Shown piece after piece: positions 12,242 to 24,074 of a DNA stretch of 64,000 bases. Under the pieces are notes generated by a model that was not told the origin of the DNA, ran no database searches, and was given only the letters and a program-made list of their open reading frames with translations. Source of the DNA: Trema orientale. Lineage: Eukaryota; Streptophyta; Magnoliopsida; Rosales; Cannabaceae. How positions within the stretch are numbered: position 1 is the stretch's first letter; each line of letters begins with the position of its first letter. The stretch is taken from contig JXTC01000002.1 of NCBI GenBank assembly GCA_002914845.1, forward strand, positions 2,155,766 through 2,219,765. Reading direction: 5' to 3'. The translations under genes were made by a program, and so were the position numbers.

Positions 12242-13677
12242 ATGTCAGGTTCCAACAATGAGGATCCGAAGGAGCAAGAGCTTGCCAATAATGGTTCTGA
12301 AAACAAAGTTGGTGGTGACATTTCTGAGGACGATCTGAAAACTTCGGACAAAAGTGATGAAAGTTCCATTCCAGCTTCAGATAAAACTGAAGAGAATTCC
12401 ATGCCTTCACCTCAGCAGGAGGTATAGATGCTGCTTTTGTTGTTGTGCGTGATATCCTGTTTGATTTGGTTTGTAGGAATCAATGATTTCACAGCAAATT
12501 ATTATAAATAAACTTTGAACGTTAAATTATTGATGAAGATATGATCTTTTGTTCTCTTCCTGTCAAATTTTTCATGTTATAGATAAGTCAAGTGAATTGT
12601 TACCAAATTTTAGACACCTTGTCTAATCCATCTTAGGCAGAATACCCGAGTAGGAAAAACAACATTTAAATTGTTTATACCAGCTCCATTTCTTTGAATT
12701 TTAAGTGCCTGACTTGCGGAATTTCAAGGTAAATTTCAGTGATGATGCCAGAATAATTTCTTAGTTTTTCATATCCGGTCCTTTGAATGTTCCTACAGAC
12801 AAAATTTCTCTGTGTTTTATTGGAATCATTATATGTCTGCCGTTCTTTCTTCTGCAGGAGGAAACAATCAAGAAAAAGTATGGGGGAATTGTGCCAAAGA
12901 AACCTCCACTGATATCAAAGGTAGATATCAGTTTTTTGGTTCGTCTTATTTTTTCATTTTATTCTCCTTCGCTTGTCTAGCAAAAATAGCTTTCTAGTTT
13001 TATTTTTCAGTAGACGAGAATCACCGCTGATGAGATACTATTTGCTGCCAGGACCATGAGCGTGCTTACTTTGATTCTGCTGATTGGGCATTAGGAAAGG
13101 TACTCACTTTGATTATGCCATTACTTCGAACTTCCTCTTGCTTCGTTGTAGTTGCTACCTACAACTTTATATCCTGACTCTTGCATGTGCAACGTGAAAT
13201 TTAAATGCATAATTTCTAAGCACTGATCTTTTGTAACAGCAAGGCGCTCAAAAACCAAAAGGGCCATTGGAGGCACTTCGCCCAAAGTTGCAGGTATTTG
13301 ATGTTTCATAATTCTTCTCAGCCCTTAGCTATAATAGATGCTCAGAATGCATTATTATTTATTATTAGTACTAATATAATTCTTCCTACCCTTTTGTTTT
13401 GTTCTCCTTTTTTGCGGATCAGCCAACCCCTCACCACCAAACTCGATCCAGGCGTTCAGCTTATGCTCCTGCAGATGAAGGCGAAGGTATCTATCTTCAA
13501 ACACTTGGCCGGTTTCTGGGATCACAGCCATTTATTCTCCTTTATTTTGTCATAGATAATCCTTAGCATTTCAGCTACTTCTTTTTTATTTTCACAGTGG
13601 AGGGAGGCCATACTGACACTTCGTCCGAGGAACAAAGCACAGTGGATGGTGGTGATGAGAACAACACAACTGCTTAG
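12242..13677 (+). CDS. endosulfine/ARPP-19-like phosphatase regulator
   Basis: Encodes a 162-residue protein with an endosulfine domain. Seven exons in the model, six of them coding: 12242-12421, 12858-12920, 13052-13099, 13240-13293, 13423-13486 and 13598-13677; all junctions are GT..AG and the phases agree. Residues 1-60 are acidic and Ser-rich. The core reads KKYGGIVPKKPPLISK, then DHERAYFDSADWALGK (82-97), then QGAQKPKGPLEALRPKLQ. In animals and yeast the matching FDSGDY serine is phosphorylated by Greatwall/Rim15 kinase and the protein then inhibits PP2A-B55. Here the motif is FDSADW with Ser90. The tail is acidic and Ser/Thr-rich (TDTSSEEQS). The product is probably cytosolic or nuclear and disordered. 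It is intact. Its plant role is inferred from the family only. Confidence 0.9.
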
Positions 13678-14163
13678 AGAGCTGCCGTGGATAATTGCCT
13701 TTGTTTCTGAGACCTGGAATCAACATCTTACCGAATTGCGCTTGTTTCTCATACTTGGAAGGATGACATATCTTTTCTAGGCAAATAAACCAAAATGGCA
13801 AAATTTTGTACCTGTGTAACGTGATTCATGCTATGTGCATCATAGAAGATATATGACATTCATGTTCCTGAATAGTCAGCGACACCCTTACATAACCAAA
13901 CTAAGGCTTTTTTGCTTGAAGAGTTAATGAAGGTTGATACATAATCATATTTTTGTTTGTATTTTGTTTAAAATTCTATGTTCTAATGCTCTATCACGCA
14001 ATATAAATAATTGATGTAGCAAAAAAAATGTCAATTAACATAGAAAATATCTCGTCATATTATGATTAAGAATCGTTCCAAAAGAAAACAGAAAAAATCT
14101 TATAACATCGCTCTGTACCACGAATTTTGGAAGACGTAATCTTCGACTTCACACCACAGAGAA
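13678..14163 (+). other. 3' UTR of the endosulfine gene and promoter of the methyltransferase gene
   Basis: About 490 bases separate the two + strand genes. The first 150-200 are probably 3' UTR. The rest must hold the promoter and leader of the methyltransferase gene. No clear TATA box or polyadenylation signal stood out. Confidence 0.4.
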
Positions 14164-15950
14164 ATGATCCTTTATTATTCGTCTCGTTCTCCATTATCGT
14201 CTCTGGTCACCTTGACTACCTGCGCTCAATTCTCACCCAACAAAACCCCATGTGGGAAAGTGGGTAAAGTCACACCGCCGTCCGATCATTCACGGGTCGA
14301 CCCTGATGTCTCAAACCGGAGCTCTAGCGAGTCTCTGGCTCCGGGCTTGTCCTGCTCCTGCGGAAGAAGGGTCTTCGTCAAAGCAGCAGCCACATCTTTG
14401 CTTCCCATTTACCCGGCCAATGCTTCCGATTCTCCTTCGAATTATACGGTATGATGTTCGTCTCAAATTTTATAGCTTGATTTTGAGCTTGCTTGATACC
14501 AGCTCCATTGCTGTTTGAAGCTGGATATTCTAGTTTCTTGAGTATGGTGTCATTGTTTAATTGGTGGGTTTTCTTTGTTGTGTAAATGTAGGCCATGTTG
14601 AAGAAGATTCACCCTCCGAGGCCTGATTGGTATGAAGAGTTTTATGCTTCAGTTTTGGATACAAGCATGAAATCTTATGAAGATGAGGTTGGTTCCCACT
14701 TGCGTTGAATATATTGTTATTACTTTTCTTCTCTTTGTTTTTTCTTTGTGGGATGAGAATAAGAGTGAGTATTTTTCTTGATTGTATTGATTGTTTTGGT
14801 AAATCTATATGGGTAAGATTGCAGGTTACAAGTCGGAGCTCTTTGCTAATTTGAGGGGAAAGGCTCGGAAAGTCTTGGAAATTGGCATTGGGACGGGTCC
14901 TAATCTTAGGTACTATGCTGTAGATGATGTGGTTCAAGTTTTTGGGGTGGATCCAAATAGCAAGATGGAAAAGTATGCTACAGCTGCTGCCGTCGAAGCT
15001 GGCCTGCCGGTTCCGAACTTTAAGTTCATACAAGCAGTATGTCAATGTGGCTTTTGGCACCAAACTCTGTGATGTTTATGTGAGCATTAGTGTGTCATCT
15101 TTGATTTGGTACGACTATATGTGAAACTGTTAGCCTAAATATGTTCCACAGTTGAAACGTAGTATATTTGTTTTTTTGATATTTAACGTAATATGTATTT
15201 GTTATTCCTCAGTCAATGTGCACATTAATCAGTGAAGTAGGACCATCCGTAGAAACTTAGAAAGTATTGGTTTCGTCTTATTTATTTTTTCACTAGCTTT
15301 TTTACCCTGTAGTGAAACTAGAATAGAAAGTCATTTCTTAGATATTGAAGGTGTTGGTGTTATCCAGGTTGGGGAGGCTTTACCACTAGCCGATGCCTCT
15401 GTTGATGCCATTGTTGGTACTCTTGTATTATGTTCTGTTAAAGATGTTGACTTGACCTTGAAAGGTAATAAAGCTTGTGGCTCAGATTTTTCTTATTGTA
15501 AATATAAGAGATTTGAATTATTTTTAGCTTAATTCAAGTGGCATGACCAAAGTTATAGTCCTGAAAGGTCATCTTACCCGAAGTTACATATTCACTTTCA
15601 CCATTCTTTCCAGAGGTGAAGAGAGTTCTCAAACCAGGTGGGCTTTATCTCTTTGTGGAGCATGTAGCTGCAAAAGGTAGTAAATTGAACTTGTGAACTC
15701 ATCGACCACATAACAATGCTTGAGCTTTATACTCAACTGGGTTTCTTTTGCTGTAGAGGGAACAACACTTAGATTCATACAAAGCATTCTTGACCCTTTG
15801 CAACAGACTCTTGCTGACGGGTGTCACCTCACAAGGGAAACTGGAAAGCATATATCAGACGCTGGATTCTCAAATCTGAAATTCAGCATGGCTTTCTTAT
15901 CTAGTGCCTCACTTATAAACCCTCACATCTATGGAATAGCTTGCAAATAA
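14164..15950 (+). CDS. class I SAM-dependent methyltransferase (Methyltransf_11 type), likely plastid-targeted
   Basis: A 317-residue protein from six exons: 14164-14448, 14592-14687, 14818-15036, 15368-15464, 15614-15676 and 15757-15950. The N-terminal 95 residues are Ser/Thr/Pro-rich with few acidic residues, like a chloroplast transit peptide. The SAM-binding motif I is VLEIGIGTGPN (146-156), followed by the acidic VFGVDPNSKM, motif GEALPLADASVDAIV, and EVKRVLKPGGLYLFVEHV. This is the layout of METTL7-like plant proteins. From memory, Arabidopsis At1g69523/At1g69526 are the closest. The substrate is unknown. The acceptor before exon 3 appears to be GGTAAG|ATT at 14817. The more obvious TTGCAG six bases on would break the frame, whereas the chosen one gives ...YEDE-IAGYKSELF.... 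No frame defect is seen. Confidence 0.88.
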
Positions 15951-17640
15951 TAGCCAAAAAGCTGGAATTTCCGCTAAGCCATACCATTCCAAGTAACCTT
16001 TATACTCTTGGGGGGTGCAATAGTGAGCATGTTCAGGTTGAACTTTGATGGGCCAATCACTTATCAACCCATTAGGTAAGAGATCAGAGTCCTATGTTGA
16101 ACACAAAAAGTACATGGTTACCAAGGTAGAGTTTTATGATTCTCTATGAGCACTATGGGGTCTCTTTTATGTGTAAAAGTATATTCTAACCGCTGAACTG
16201 CAGATACAGTTATGGGATGCAAAAGTTAGTGGGGGAAACTAATCATATAGTACTTGTTTTGTCTATTATCTAAAGCCAAGCGTGAAAAGGGTTTGTTTAT
16301 TCTCTTGTTTTTAAGCCTTAAAACAAGTTGAACTATGGAAATATGTTGGGACATAGAGAGCAGACAAAGCCTTGTGGGGGTTATGCTGATAATATGATGT
16401 CTCCTTTCATGGGATGGATCTGAAAATCTGTAATATTCCTCGAGGGTTTATTTGTATGCCACTTTTTGGAAAAATGAATACTTTAATAGTTTGTAAACGT
16501 ACACACCATATTTGAACCTGAAACCAGCCAGACTGAAGAATCTGTATCATATTTATAGTATTTGAAGGCATTATTATATGTGTCTCTGTATGCTTCAGAT
16601 GACCCTTATCTTTTTTTTTTTTTTCCTCCTTGCTGATATATATATATATTTGTGTTCCGGGTTTTGTGCTTGGATTTTTTAGGAACTTGGTATCAGTAGG
16701 TCCCTGTGGACATTATTATTTGGCTCGTGAACGAGAGGGCACTATAGTCTATAAGACAAGTTAGAGCTGACAAATGGTGTTTCTCTAATCCAAAAATGAA
16801 TAATATTAACCATATATGGAGGTCCTTGTGTCGGCATAAGAGAAGAATTTGTATTCAAATACGAATAATAATAATAATAATAATTGCCTAATGATTACTT
16901 TAGAATGAAGAGTGTTTAGAGTAGGTGGGGGTTTTCCATTATTATTGCTACGTTTACGATTTGTATAACTCAGCAGCATATAATAATTCTAATATAAATT
17001 AGACTCAACTTGGCTGTGGGCTCCCATATGGGCCCTATTGGCAGAGCTGACTACTGGGAGTGCTTTATGGGAATCTCTGTGGTAGAAATACCTGTTGACA
17101 ACGTATGATCACATTATAATTAGAATCAAACATTAGAGTGTGCTGTGTGCAAATTTGACTGAATTTAACATGCACCACCAATAAGGTAATGCTATAAATT
17201 TGATTGAATTTAAGAAAATTTCACCCACTACCAATACGATAATACTGTAACACGCATTATATAATCAATAATTTTACAGTTTAATAATTTTAGTATTTCG
17301 ATTCATGTCAATGTTCAGGGGCTATTATTTTATAGATTTATATCCCTCTAATAATGGGCTTTCTTCCATCCAATGAGAAATGGAATTGTTTCAACGGTTG
17401 CAATCATCATTATCATCACCCATTATGACGTTATTAATTAACAACTAATTTGGGAGAAGAAAAATGGCTATACATCTTTCATAACTAATTTGGTGCAAAA
17501 AGGGGCTATGGTACCCTAAAAGTCGAAGATGAAAAAAATGGAATGGTAAAAATGGAATTACAGATAAAATGGAGGATCTCATAGCAAAAAGTAAAGGCCC
17601 CCAAACCCAAAGTGTTGTTGTCCCCATCTTCCTCGCACTC
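15951..17640. other. 3' UTR and intergenic
   Basis: The proximal part is probably the 3' UTR of the methyltransferase gene. Beyond it the DNA is AT-rich with a poly-T run (16612-16625) and (AAT)n near 16866-16882. No gene could be supported. Confidence 0.4.
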
Positions 17641-18638
17641 GTATATTAGGGTTTTCATCTCTGGGGACAGCTTAGTCCAGTCGCCAGTACAGAGCGCCCT
17701 TTCGTTTCTTCTCGTTCTTCTCCAATGCGTAAATGGTGGTTCTCTCTCTCTCTCTCTGGTATGTTGTTTAGGGTTTTGAGCTACCCAATCGTTTCGATTA
17801 AGCACTTTCTTCTCGTCGAGTTTTGCACTGATTTCATCTATTAATTTTTTTTTCTAATTTATTTTTGTTTAATGCAAGAAAAACATTTGTGGGTTTTGTT
17901 GGAATAATGTGTTCCGAAACATTTAGCCCCTCTGTAATTTTTTTTTTTTTTTTTTGTGTAACTTGGTTTCTGAGACAAACAGAAGCAAGAAAATGTTAAT
18001 TTATTGTTTCAAATTCGCTGGTTTTTTGTGACAATTACGTGATTTTTGTGGGTTGGATATGATGTTGTGAAATTTGCTGATCTGTGTTGCTGATAACTAC
18101 TGCAATTAAGTGTATTAGAGTAAACTAATTGAATCGAATTAAACGAGTAAACTAATTGAATCGAATTTGTTTAATGTCGCCGGAATCGGATAATCTTGCT
18201 CTTGCCGTTTTTTGGGTTTTTTTTTTTTTTAATATGTATTTACTATTTGTTCTTTTTTAGGTTGTTAGTAGCCAATGAATTTTTTGGAGAATGTCTAATT
18301 TGGTGAAGCTGTTTTGGAAGCATGGGAGGAGTTCGTAACATGTGTTGCTAGTGTGATGACTAAATGTTGACCCCCTAGTACTGGTATTGCCTGTTTCATG
18401 TGTAAAACTTACCTGAAGTTGTAGCTAGTTTCCTACAATGTCTGAAGCTTGGTTCTTAATATGCTGATATTTGTGTATAGTGTGGTTTTAGTAAGACGAA
18501 TGTAGCATAAGCAAGTTTGAGAATATTGTGTAGAATAGTGTGTTCTTGAAAGTAATGCAGTCTACAGAGAGTGGTTTCTGGTGGACTTTGTAGAGGTCTA
18601 GAGCAAACGGAACAGGTTGCAGTGAGTTTTATCAAAAA
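17641..18638 (+). other. leader exons and leader intron of the RING-finger gene
   Basis: A GC-richer leader (about 17640-17758) with a CT microsatellite ends at the donor TCTG|GTATGT. A T-rich tract with acceptor TTCTTTTTTAG ends at 18260. The probable second leader exon (from 18261) contains several short upstream ATGs and reaches the coding part at about 18639. The minus-strand open frames here are shadows. The exon model is inferred from splice motifs. Confidence 0.45.
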
Positions 18639-21437
18639 ATAGCTAAAACGGGGTCGCTTTGTTGTGTGGCTGCAAGGCCACATGGATCTCATACAGCCAG
18701 CAGGGACTGGTCTATGGGGCCGCACCAGCCTTACTGGCAAACTAATACAAGCTTCTCGCCACCCCCAGCAAGATGGGATTTCCAGTTCCAATCTGAAGGT
18801 CTGCAATATGATTCCCATGATGGGATTCAACTGTATGGGTCTTCTACGTCCTCGAACAGTAAAGAAAGTAGGAGCTGGTTCAGAGGCAGCCAACTTTATA
18901 ATCACCCCTCTACATCAGATGGTGCTGGGATGTTTTTGAGTAGTTCATCTGACCTTTCTCAGGGTCCACAGTGGACGCCTCCTGCAATACAGGAGATCAG
19001 GGTTGATGATTTTGAATCTGCTGCAAGGAGAGGTAATGGAATTAACATTATATTTATATTTATTTATTTTAATATTTTAAAATGAAAGGTTGATGATTTT
19101 GTATTATTTACTGGTATTTCTTTTGAGGACAATTTATGTTTTTGAATTTGTGATCTGTGTTTCAAGTATATGAACATAGTAGTTTCCCTTTCTGGACTTC
19201 AGCAGTTATATCTGTTACGCCAAAAGATTTTGATGAGGATGATTTATTTATTTATTTATTTTTTCAGTATATCAATCTGAAAAATTCTGTATATCTACAT
19301 TTAAAGTTGATGCTTGCCTGCATGGTTGAATCTAGAGATGAATGGATAAAATATGTTTGGTGTTGCATTCAAAATTTGTCATCTTTTATTATTCCATTGC
19401 TCTATATTGATAGCAGTTAGTAAGTGTAGTGTAATGTGAATCATTATTTGATTGTTTTCAAAAATATGAAACATAAATGTGTGTAAAATTAATGCACTAA
19501 ATGTGCGAACGAACCACTAGAGGCATGCTAGATTGGCAATGAGCATACGTGGTTTTGGAAAAGTTGTACGGTACCATGATGACCAACGAGGATTGGGGGA
19601 AATTGTAAATATGACTTTTTTTTATTGGGGGAAATTGTAAATATGACTTTTTTTTTTTTCTTTTTTCATTGTTTGAGATTGACATTTTCTATCAATCTGA
19701 TGTTTTGCCTCCAATGTGCTGCTTCCCCACAGCTACTGGTTAGATGTCTTTTAGATGATGAATCCCGAATTAGATCCTTTTAATAAATAATATAAACTAT
19801 CTTAAAATTTCTTTCGGAGACTGGTTGGATGATGACACTTTGAATATTATAAAGTTGTAGAAGTGAAGGGAAAAAAAAAATTCCTTCAATTTCTCATTTT
19901 TATTTTGAGGTGTGCTAGGTTATTAATATTATTATTACTTTTTAACTGGAAGGGCTCAATGAGAAGTGGCAGGGTTTTTAAAATTTTAGCTCTGTAATTC
20001 CCGCAGGTTTTCTGTAGGATTCCAAATCATTGCAGCCCAAAATTGATTAATCCATGGCATCATAGTACAGGATTGTGTTATGGGCATTGTTGCTGATGTT
20101 CTTCACCTACCCAACGTATAAAGTCCTGCCTCCAAATGCCATGACATTTTGCTATTCTTTTTTAATTTAGTATTTACTCTTTTGCATTGCCTCTTCAAAA
20201 TTGCTTTGTGTGGATGCCGTATTTTCTTATTGTAGTTGGGGCGATTACTATGGGGTGTCTCATTTCTTTGAAAACATTCCTCTATTCCTCGGTCAACTTT
20301 TCTATAGCTCAAATCAAATAAAGTTCATTATCTCGTTAATAAATAAAAATCTAAACCTATTGTCGTTATTGTTACTCCTACCATTCACATTGTATTTGCT
20401 GAAAATTCATGGTGTCTTTCTAACTTGCTAGGTATGGCTTTGGGTCCATCCACCTTTAGACCTACCATGGAGGTACTTCATCATAGTAAAGCTGTCTTGG
20501 ATTAAACCAAACGTTATTCTTTCCATTTGGGATATGTTTTTATTTTGATGAAATTTTGCAGGGAACCTCGGAAAATCCAGATAGTGGGGGCTCCACTTCG
20601 TTCCGTTCGGACAGTAGTGAGTCTGAACCCAAGTCACGTTCATCCTCACATCGCACCTTCTCAAGTCGTCGCTCTTTCATGTCTAAACCTATTCATCCCC
20701 TGTCATTCCCCAGACAAACTCCTCCTGGAGAGGTATCTGACTTCACAGTTGCAGGGTTGCCAGAGTTTGATGCTGCAACTCAAAGGGGTGATGCCCAGAG
20801 CTGGAGCAGTGCTAGCAGCAGCATTGATTTTGCAGATGTTTCGGAGACATTTGAATCTGAAATATGCAATCGGCCATGTAATTTATCTGATGGTGTTAGA
20901 TGTGGCTTGTGTGAAAGGTTTCTTTCTCAGAGGTCCCCTTGGAGTTCTCGTAGGATTGTGAGAAGTGGCGACATGCCCGTTACCGGGGTCCTTTCTTGTT
21001 GTCATGTTTTTCACGCAGAATGCTTGGAACAAACAACACCTAAGGCACGTAAAAATGATCCTCCCTGCCCCTTATGTCTCAGATCAGAGGAGGAAAACTG
21101 CCCTGAACAAAGGAGCTATTCAAGATCAAGGACTGTTTTGCCGAGGCTTAGACCATCTAGTGAGGACGGGCCATCAAGGCCTTGGGGCTGTGTGCAGGTA
21201 GGAGATTGCGTTGAAGGTGCTTTGCATGTGCCACCACGCAATAGCATGCTTTTACTAAACAGGAATCGCGTTAAAAAGAATCTTTCCTTGAAGGGTAACT
21301 CCGGCAAAGAGTTTCCTGGCAAGTTAAGAAAAAGTGGTTCCTATTCGTCACAGCAATTCAGTGTAAGATCAATCGATCAGGGAGCAGTTGGGTCTTCGAA
21401 GTCAAAAGTTACAGCAGGGCCAAGCATGAAGAACTGA
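18639..21437 (+). CDS. RING-finger protein, putative E3 ubiquitin ligase; start codon unclear
   Basis: Coding exons: up to 19032, 20432-20472 (41 nt) and 20562-21437; the phases fit. If it starts at the codon at 18639, the protein is 436 residues. It begins (I/M)AKTGSLCCVAARPHGSHT, then a Ser/Trp-rich low-complexity region (WDFQFQSEG, SSSDLSQGPQWTPPAIQEI), a basic Ser-rich stretch, and a RING at about 259-317: C-G-L-C, then CCHVFHAEC, then CPLC, with a long first loop of nearly 30 residues. The tail is basic and Ser-rich. RING proteins of this kind bind zinc and recruit E2 enzymes; target and location are unknown. The codon in the ideal plant start context (CAAAAAATAGCT) is ATA, not ATG. The next in-frame ATG is at 18714, which would remove the conserved-looking CCVAARPHG start. 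Confidence 0.82.
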
Positions 21438-22579
21438 AGCAAAATATGTAGATAAACTGGAAAGATGAAATATTTGCTCTTTTAAGAGCCATTTTTCTCT
21501 CACACGCAAAGTCTGCTTGCTTCCAAGTATCAGTCTAGATGAGTAGAATCTTTCACAATGTGATTGGATAACCTGGTTATGTTGTATAGATATGATTTGT
21601 GTTAACTGTGGGCTGCAAAGTAGACGATTAAATTTTTCTAAATTTTCGCTTGCCTTATTTCTTGAATGTGGATGGAGCTATTGAGTCTTTTACAATTGCT
21701 GCAATTTGGCGGAATATTATCGAAGAATTTTTTTTTTCCTTTTTTGGGCTGAGCTTAGTAAATAGTTTGCTGTTGTACAATATATAACATGTAGTGAGTA
21801 CTAAGTCACAGGAAATTGAATTGAACTTCTTACCATGAGGCAATGAAACCTAAATGAATATACTAAGACGTGGTCACATTTTCTCTTCTTTTTTTTTTAA
21901 ATCTCAAATTTGAGGTCATTTTGTTTGGCCCGGTTTATTTCCACCCCTTTGTTTGCCCTTTCCACCCTATCACTAAAATCACCATCTTAATTATAATTAG
22001 AAGCTTAGTTATTACTTAATGTATCCCTAATTAATCATAAACTATCCTTTAATACAATTTATCTTCTCTCTTCTCGCCCACACCCTCATTTATTCCTAAT
22101 CATCTTTCTCTAACCTCAATTTTCTCTGCCATGTCCACCCTTCTTTTATCTCTTTTCATCTTCTTCTTTTGTGCTTCTCACCTCTTTTCAATCCTAGAGA
22201 AAACTTAGGTTGGCTGAGTAATGATTGGAAAAATATTATGATTCCATTTTTCAGTAAATTACTATTTTGAAAATTGATGAGTTCTATAATCACATAATAA
22301 ATTATAGCCTTATGACTCCTAGTGGTGCATCTGTAAACATAAAGCGATGGATAAAACCAGAACTATAAATATAAAATCCAAGGATATGTGTGGCCTACTT
22401 ATCATATAGGAAATGGGTGTGTAAATGAATAGCCATTCGGTTCTAGTATCAACCATTTATTTCATCACCCATGTACACTTATTTTAGGGTATAATTATTT
22501 AACTCATACACAAGGATTTATGAGTAATAAATTTAATTAATATTAAATTCTATTCTACAATTATATAATTATATATATA
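21438..22579. other. 3' UTR of the RING gene, then intergenic
   Basis: The first 200-300 bases are probably 3' UTR. The rest is AT-rich with a pyrimidine-rich tract (22060-22190). No coding region was found. Confidence 0.4.
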
Positions 22580-22791
22580 GGGCACCAATTCAGTAGTTTT
22601 TTTTTTTTTTTTTTTATTTGGGTATCGTTTTGGCCAATTAAAATTTATCTTGCACATTTTTTTATATTAAAAAGTAAGAGAGAGAAATAACATTAATAAT
22701 GCACGTCTTTTCATGCACATCATTATAACTATTAGATCACTATTAGATGATAATCCAACGACTAAAAAAAAATACTTATGGATCGGCAACC
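22580..22791. mobile_element. MITE, GGGCACCAATCC family, copy 2
   Basis: A 212-bp element that starts GGGCACCAATTCAGTAG and ends GGATCGGCAACC. It is flanked on both sides by (TA)n. Its body matches the copies at 3886-4091 and 22816-23056 (GAGAGAGAAATAACATTA, GATAATCCAACGACTAAA). It has no coding capacity. Confidence 0.8.
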
Positions 22792-22815
22792 ATATATATA
22801 TATATATTATATATG

Positions 22816-23056
22816 GGGCACCAATCCAGTAGGTTTTTTTTTTTTACCTATGCATAGGTATCAATTGGGCCAATGAAAAAAAATTTTGTACATTTTTTTA
22901 TATTAAAAAGTAGGAGAGAGAAAAAACATTAATGATGCACTTCTTTTCATGCATCTCATTTTAGCCATTAGATCATTGTTAGATGATGATCCAACGGCTA
23001 GAAAAAAAATACCTACACATAGGTAAAAAAAAAAAATACCTACCGGATTGGCAACC
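22816..23056. mobile_element. MITE, GGGCACCAATCC family, copy 3
   Basis: The longest and best preserved copy, about 241 bp. It starts GGGCACCAATCCAGTAGG and ends CCTACCGGATTGGCAACC. Its inverted repeats are about 45 bases: TTTACCTATGCATAGGTA on the left against TACCTACACATAGGTAAA on the right. It lies about 25 bp from copy 2, separated by a TA tract, and ends just before the assembly gap. Confidence 0.85.
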
Positions 23057-23078
23057 TTATATATGAATATTTATAAAA

Positions 23079-23133
23079 NNNNNNNNNNNNNNNNNNNNNN
23101 NNNNNNNNNNNNNNNNNNNNNNNNNNNNNNNNN
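23079..23133. other. assembly gap (55 N)
   Basis: Fifty-five N in a row. The gap lies directly after two near-adjacent MITE copies and (TA)n tracts, the kind of sequence that breaks assemblies. The true length is unknown. Confidence 0.99.
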
Positions 23134-23824
23134 TAAAAAGCCTAGATGAATAAAAACAAAATAAGTATAAGAAGTCATTATATGTATAGTAATACTAGTG
23201 GGGGATTATGGGACAAAAAATAAATCCACTTGGTTTCATACTTGGTGCAACGCAAATGCTTGTAAAATTATTTTGTAAATTGATTCGTGTTCAAGAAAGG
23301 GAGGTAAAGGTTGATTTAACAAAAAAAAAAAATTGTGAAGGTTTGTTGTTTTTCCTAAAGAGATTTTTTTTTTTTTTTTTTACATAGGTGCGTATAAAGA
23401 GATTTTTTTTCTTTAAAAAAGAAAATTTTTATTCATGATTATTTTGGTAATTAAAAAAATTTGTGGAGAGAGTAAATAGAGGGGTGACAATAGACCCACC
23501 CTTTTGTTTTTAGGGATTATGACATGTAGCACGATTTTTAAAAAAATAATTCCAAAAATACGACTTGGCTTAGTGCATTTGTTTTTGTACGACTTTTTGG
23601 ACAAAATGTCCTCTTTTTAAGTTACAGTGTACAAGTACACATGCGGTGGCATTGTTGTAATAAAACCATATTTAAAAAAAAAATGTTTATATCAAAAGCT
23701 AGTACCATAATAGCTGAAAACTCTTGTTGGCAATGTTGGTTGCTTAGTTTACTTTTCACATCTCCATCCGGGGATCAAATCACAGTCCATGCACTTTGTT
23801 GTTTTCTTTTTTCTCAAAAATCAT

Positions 23825-24060
23825 TTTTTCCTTAAAAAAATTCTCTTTTTAATTCTTTTTAATCCTATTAGATTAGTTTTTTTCTCTAATTCTTTTTTTC
23901 CTTAAAAAAATTATCTCTCTTTTATTACCCTATACACTTCATTAGTTTTTTTTCCCTAATTATTTTTTTCCTTAAAAAAAATGGTCTCTTCTTTATTAGT
24001 CTATACACTTCATTGTTATTTTTTTCTTTTCTTTTTTTTTTTTCCTTAAAAAAAATTCTC
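23825..24060. repeat. T/A-rich tandem repeat, about four units
   Basis: The block TTTTTCCTTAAAAAAATT recurs at about 23826, 23896, 23964 and 24040, with intervening sequence of the type CTTTTATT..CCTATACACTTCATT. The period is about 70-80 bp. It directly adjoins the 73-bp satellite on its right. No coding capacity. Confidence 0.65.
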
Positions 24061-24074
24061 TTGCAGTTTGAGGA

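Noticed and set aside
14557-15063. 168-residue minus-strand open frame
   Set aside because: Antisense shadow of the methyltransferase exons 2 and 3 and their introns.
17445-17805. Minus-strand open frames opposite the RING-gene leader
   Set aside because: Low-complexity Arg/Glu and Phe runs produced by the CT microsatellite and the leader; no domain and no splice context.
18456-18905. 149-residue minus-strand open frame
   Set aside because: Shadow of the RING-gene exon; no recognisable domain.
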